A DNA stretch of 7,289 nucleotides, from contig CAMNAD010000072.1 of the NCBI GenBank assembly GCA_946530505.1, positions 1 through 7,289 on the forward strand, in the 5' to 3' direction. Both the position numbers and the translations under genes were made by a program. Under the pieces are notes generated by a model that saw nothing but the letters and a program-made list of their open reading frames with translations, did no database searches and was not told the DNA's origin. The DNA comes from an uncultured Bacteroidales bacterium. GTDB lineage: Bacteria; Bacteroidota; Bacteroidia; Bacteroidales; UBA932. Positions 5,493-7,289 of the stretch are shown in pieces. Numbering within the stretch: the first letter of the stretch is position 1; each line of letters begins with the position of its first letter.

Positions 5493-6949
5493 TATCCGAA
5501 ACTATAGTCGTATTCTGCTCCGCCGGCACCGATGCGGAAGGTATGCACCTCGCGCTTGGCAGGCTTCACGGCCACGACGTCGATGCAGAGACTCTCCTGA
5601 TAATCGAAAAATGCGTGCTTCTGCCCGGGCATCATCAGGTCTGGAGAAACCCATCCGTAACCCTGTGACACGTAGTAGTTCACGCCGTCGGCGACTTCGT
5701 GGAAGTTGACGTGCGTATCGCCAGTAAAGAGGCCTACGAGATTCACCTTCCCCACATAGGAAGACAGTAAATCCATCATCTTCGAGGAAGCCTCCTTGCG
5801 TACAGGATTGAGGGAGGTGGCATTCCAGACTCCGAGCGGATGCGGCATCCAGTGGGAGAGCAGCAGCACGTGCATGCCGGCGGGCATGGAATCCAGCACG
5901 GATGCCAGCCACTCGAGCTGTTCATCCCCATAGATATAGTAATATCCCTGCGTGCCTGTCGCTTCGCTGTTCAGGAAGATGACGCGGAAATTCTTTCCGG
6001 GGATATCGAGATATCCGTAGGTCTTGCCGGGAGTGAGATGCAGATTGCCTCCGGCCTTCTCTTCCCAGGGCTTCTGGAAGAAGTCGGAAAGATACTCTTC
6101 GGAGAGATACTTGCCTTCGCCGCCGTCCCAGTCGTGGTTTCCGGGAGCATAAACCCAGATGCCGTCGTATTTGAGCATCTGCGCCTTCACGTTGTCGAGA
6201 ATGAACTGCGCATACTGTGAATCCACCGTGGCAGGATATGCGTTAAGGCCTATATCTCCGAGGTTGGCCATGAAGTCGGCGCCGAAAGCCTTTGCAGCAA
6301 CGGCAGCATGGCCTATGTGCTTGTAAGAGAAGCGCCCTGCAGTATGAATGTCGGTAATGATGGGAAAAACCACCGCCTCGTCATCGCCTTTCCATGCCTG
6401 GAAGCGCTCCGCGGCCTCATTGACCTGCGGCTTCACGAACGGCGCCTTGTCGGTCCGCTTGTCTTCTGCGACCAGGACTTTGTCGTTGAACTCCCTCTGG
6501 TGAATGGTCGGTGTAGAATAGCGGAAGACAATGGACTGGCCCTTGTCGAAGTCGAACCATTCGATTCTGATGGAATGCTTGCCCTTCTTCAGGACCTTTG
6601 TCGCTTTTTCCTCAATAGGGCCGCGGGCGCCGTCGCTGTCGATCAGTTTCTCTCCGTCGACATAGAGCCTGCTACCGTCATCAGTGGTAAGGACGAAGGT
6701 ATATTCCTCTTCTGTCCGTACTTTTAGCGTAGCATCGAACTGGGCACAAAAGTGATTGAGTTGGTCGTCTATGCCTTCCAGGTCGAGATTGACCTTGACG
6801 CCCTGCACGTCCGGCTCGCCAAGTGCGGAGAAATCCGGAAGATGCCTCTCCGGCCAGTCGTACCAGAGTTTGTAATTGACTACGGGCTCTTGTGAGCAGG
6901 CGGCCAGCATCAGGACCGCTAAGCTTGCGATAATGGTTCTCTTGATCAT
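5489..6949 (-). CDS. Lipoprotein with PA14 and calcineurin-like metallophosphoesterase domains (486 aa)
   Basis: A lipoprotein signal peptide (MIKRTIIASLAVLMLAAC, Cys18) shows export and membrane anchoring. Residues about 65-145 form a PA14 domain, seen in FDATLKVRTEEEYTFVLTTD, DGSRLYVDGEKLID and KKGKHSIRIEWFD; PA14 domains often bind glycans. From about 193 comes a metallophosphoesterase with metal-site motifs in order: D200-x-H202 (TDIH), G231-D232 (NLGDIG), GNHD at 270-273, SHW with H366, and GDTH at 410-413. The last motif is usually GHxH; here the first His is Asp, while His413 is kept. The protein may cleave phosphate esters at the cell surface, perhaps on a glycan or lipid-linked substrate, but the substrate is not evident. 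It follows a peptide deformylase gene by 13 bases on the same strand. The ATG at 6949 is chosen because it gives the complete signal peptide. Confidence 0.92.
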   Translation of the reverse strand: MIKRTIIASLAVLMLAACSQEPVVNYKLWYDWPERHLPDFSALGEPDVQGVKVNLDLEGIDDQLNHFCAQFDATLKVRTEEEYTFVLTTDDGSRLYVDGEKLIDSDGARGPIEEKATKVLKKGKHSIRIEWFDFDKGQSIVFRYSTPTIHQREFNDKVLVAEDKRTDKAPFVKPQVNEAAERFQAWKGDDEAVVFPIITDIHTAGRFSYKHIGHAAVAAKAFGADFMANLGDIGLNAYPATVDSQYAQFILDNVKAQMLKYDGIWVYAPGNHDWDGGEGKYLSEEYLSDFFQKPWEEKAGGNLHLTPGKTYGYLDIPGKNFRVIFLNSEATGTQGYYYIYGDEQLEWLASVLDSMPAGMHVLLLSHWMPHPLGVWNATSLNPVRKEASSKMMDLLSSYVGKVNLVGLFTGDTHVNFHEVADGVNYYVSQGYGWVSPDLMMPGQKHAFFDYQESLCIDVVAVKPAKREVHTFRIGAGGAEYDYSFGY

Positions 6950-6962
6950 ATTTTAGTGTTGT

Positions 6963-7289
6963 TTATTCCTGGCGCAATGATCCCTCAACTGTCTTGTCGA
7001 TATAAAGCACGCCGTCGAGATGGTCGCATTCGTGCTGGAAGATTACCGCAGAAAAGCCCTGCACACGCTCGGTGGTGTCTTTCAGCGTTTTGGGAGAGGT
7101 GTACTCAATGTCGATGTCGCGGTAGCGGAGCACGTCGCCACGCCATCCAGGAATCGAAAGGCAACCCTCGGGTCCGGGTGCCGTCTCTCCCCTGGTGGCG
7201 GTCACGAAGATGTTGGGATACACCTCGAACGGTTCCCCTTCCTTGTCGAAGCGCTGGACAGCCACCACCCTGCGGAGGATGCCGACCTG
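6963..7289 (-). CDS. def: Peptide deformylase, partial (N-terminus beyond right edge)
   Basis: Peptide deformylase removes the formyl group from the N-terminal Met of new proteins, using a metal ion in the cytoplasm. The frame is open to the window edge and gives 108 residues before TAA at 6963-6965. The first residues, QVGILRRVVAVQ, directly follow where motif I (GxGLAAPQ) should lie, so about the first 45-50 residues are missing. Motif II is EGCLSIPG with the metal-binding Cys. Motif III is QHECDHLDG with both metal-ligand His and the catalytic Glu. Only 18 residues follow HECDH, so the C-terminal helix seen in many bacterial deformylases appears short or absent. A second deformylase elsewhere in the genome is possible. 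The next gene begins 13 bases downstream and may be co-transcribed. Confidence 0.94.
   Translation of the reverse strand, partial: QVGILRRVVAVQRFDKEGEPFEVYPNIFVTATRGETAPGPEGCLSIPGWRGDVLRYRDIDIEYTSPKTLKDTTERVQGFSAVIFQHECDHLDGVLYIDKTVEGSLRQE

Noticed and set aside
6308..6727. A 139-aa plus-strand frame opposite the phosphoesterase.
   Set aside because: It lies antisense to the PA14 domain and metal-binding motifs and shows no domain of its own.
5489..6949. The phosphoesterase as a pseudogene because of GDTH instead of GHxH.
   Set aside because: The frame is intact from signal peptide to stop and the other metal motifs are preserved, so a subfamily variant is more likely than decay.

Overview
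The window looks like a chromosome segment of a Bacteroidota, probably a gut-type member of the Bacteroidales. The reasons are fimbrillin-like lipoproteins with Cys lipoboxes, a TPR/transmembrane/LuxR one-component regulator of a type common in that phylum, AT-rich leaders with mostly weak Shine-Dalgarno sequences, and TAnnTTTG promoter elements. No species can be named from sequence alone. No RNA genes, CRISPR arrays or insertion sequences were seen.

Left part (1-2444, all minus strand). Reading leftwards, a short membrane-anchored AraC-type regulator (173 aa) is followed after about 130 bases by a repeating cassette: a 47-aa peptide, a 285-aa fimbrillin-like lipoprotein, a 45-aa peptide, and a second fimbrillin-like lipoprotein that runs off the left edge. 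The two peptides share an N-terminal pattern (M-K-x-K-x-x-Y-x-x-P-E-x-x-V) and then diverge. Each stands directly in front of one lipoprotein, and peptide 2 overlaps the stop codon of lipoprotein 1. This peptide-plus-lipoprotein unit is the least explained part of the window.

Centre (2445-5492, plus strand). A divergent AT-rich intergenic region carries a TAnnTTTG box and three copies of ATAGAAAA/TTTTCTAT. It precedes a type IV AbiE toxin-antitoxin pair: AbiEi (antitoxin and predicted autorepressor) and AbiEii (nucleotidyltransferase toxin), joined by an ATGA overlap. A second ATGA overlap joins the toxin to a 467-aa sensor-regulator with a signal peptide, periplasmic TPR-like helices, one transmembrane helix, a HisKA-like segment with Lys in place of the phospho-acceptor His, and a C-terminal LuxR helix-turn-helix. 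The three genes therefore read as one translationally coupled operon. The regulator is visibly more GC-rich than the AbiE pair, so the two may have different origins.

Right part (5489-7289, minus strand). A peptide deformylase, cut by the right edge, is followed 13 bases later by a lipoprotein with a PA14 domain and a calcineurin-like metallophosphoesterase domain. This gene ends tail to tail with the LuxR regulator, and both TAG stops are read from the same palindromic CTAG.
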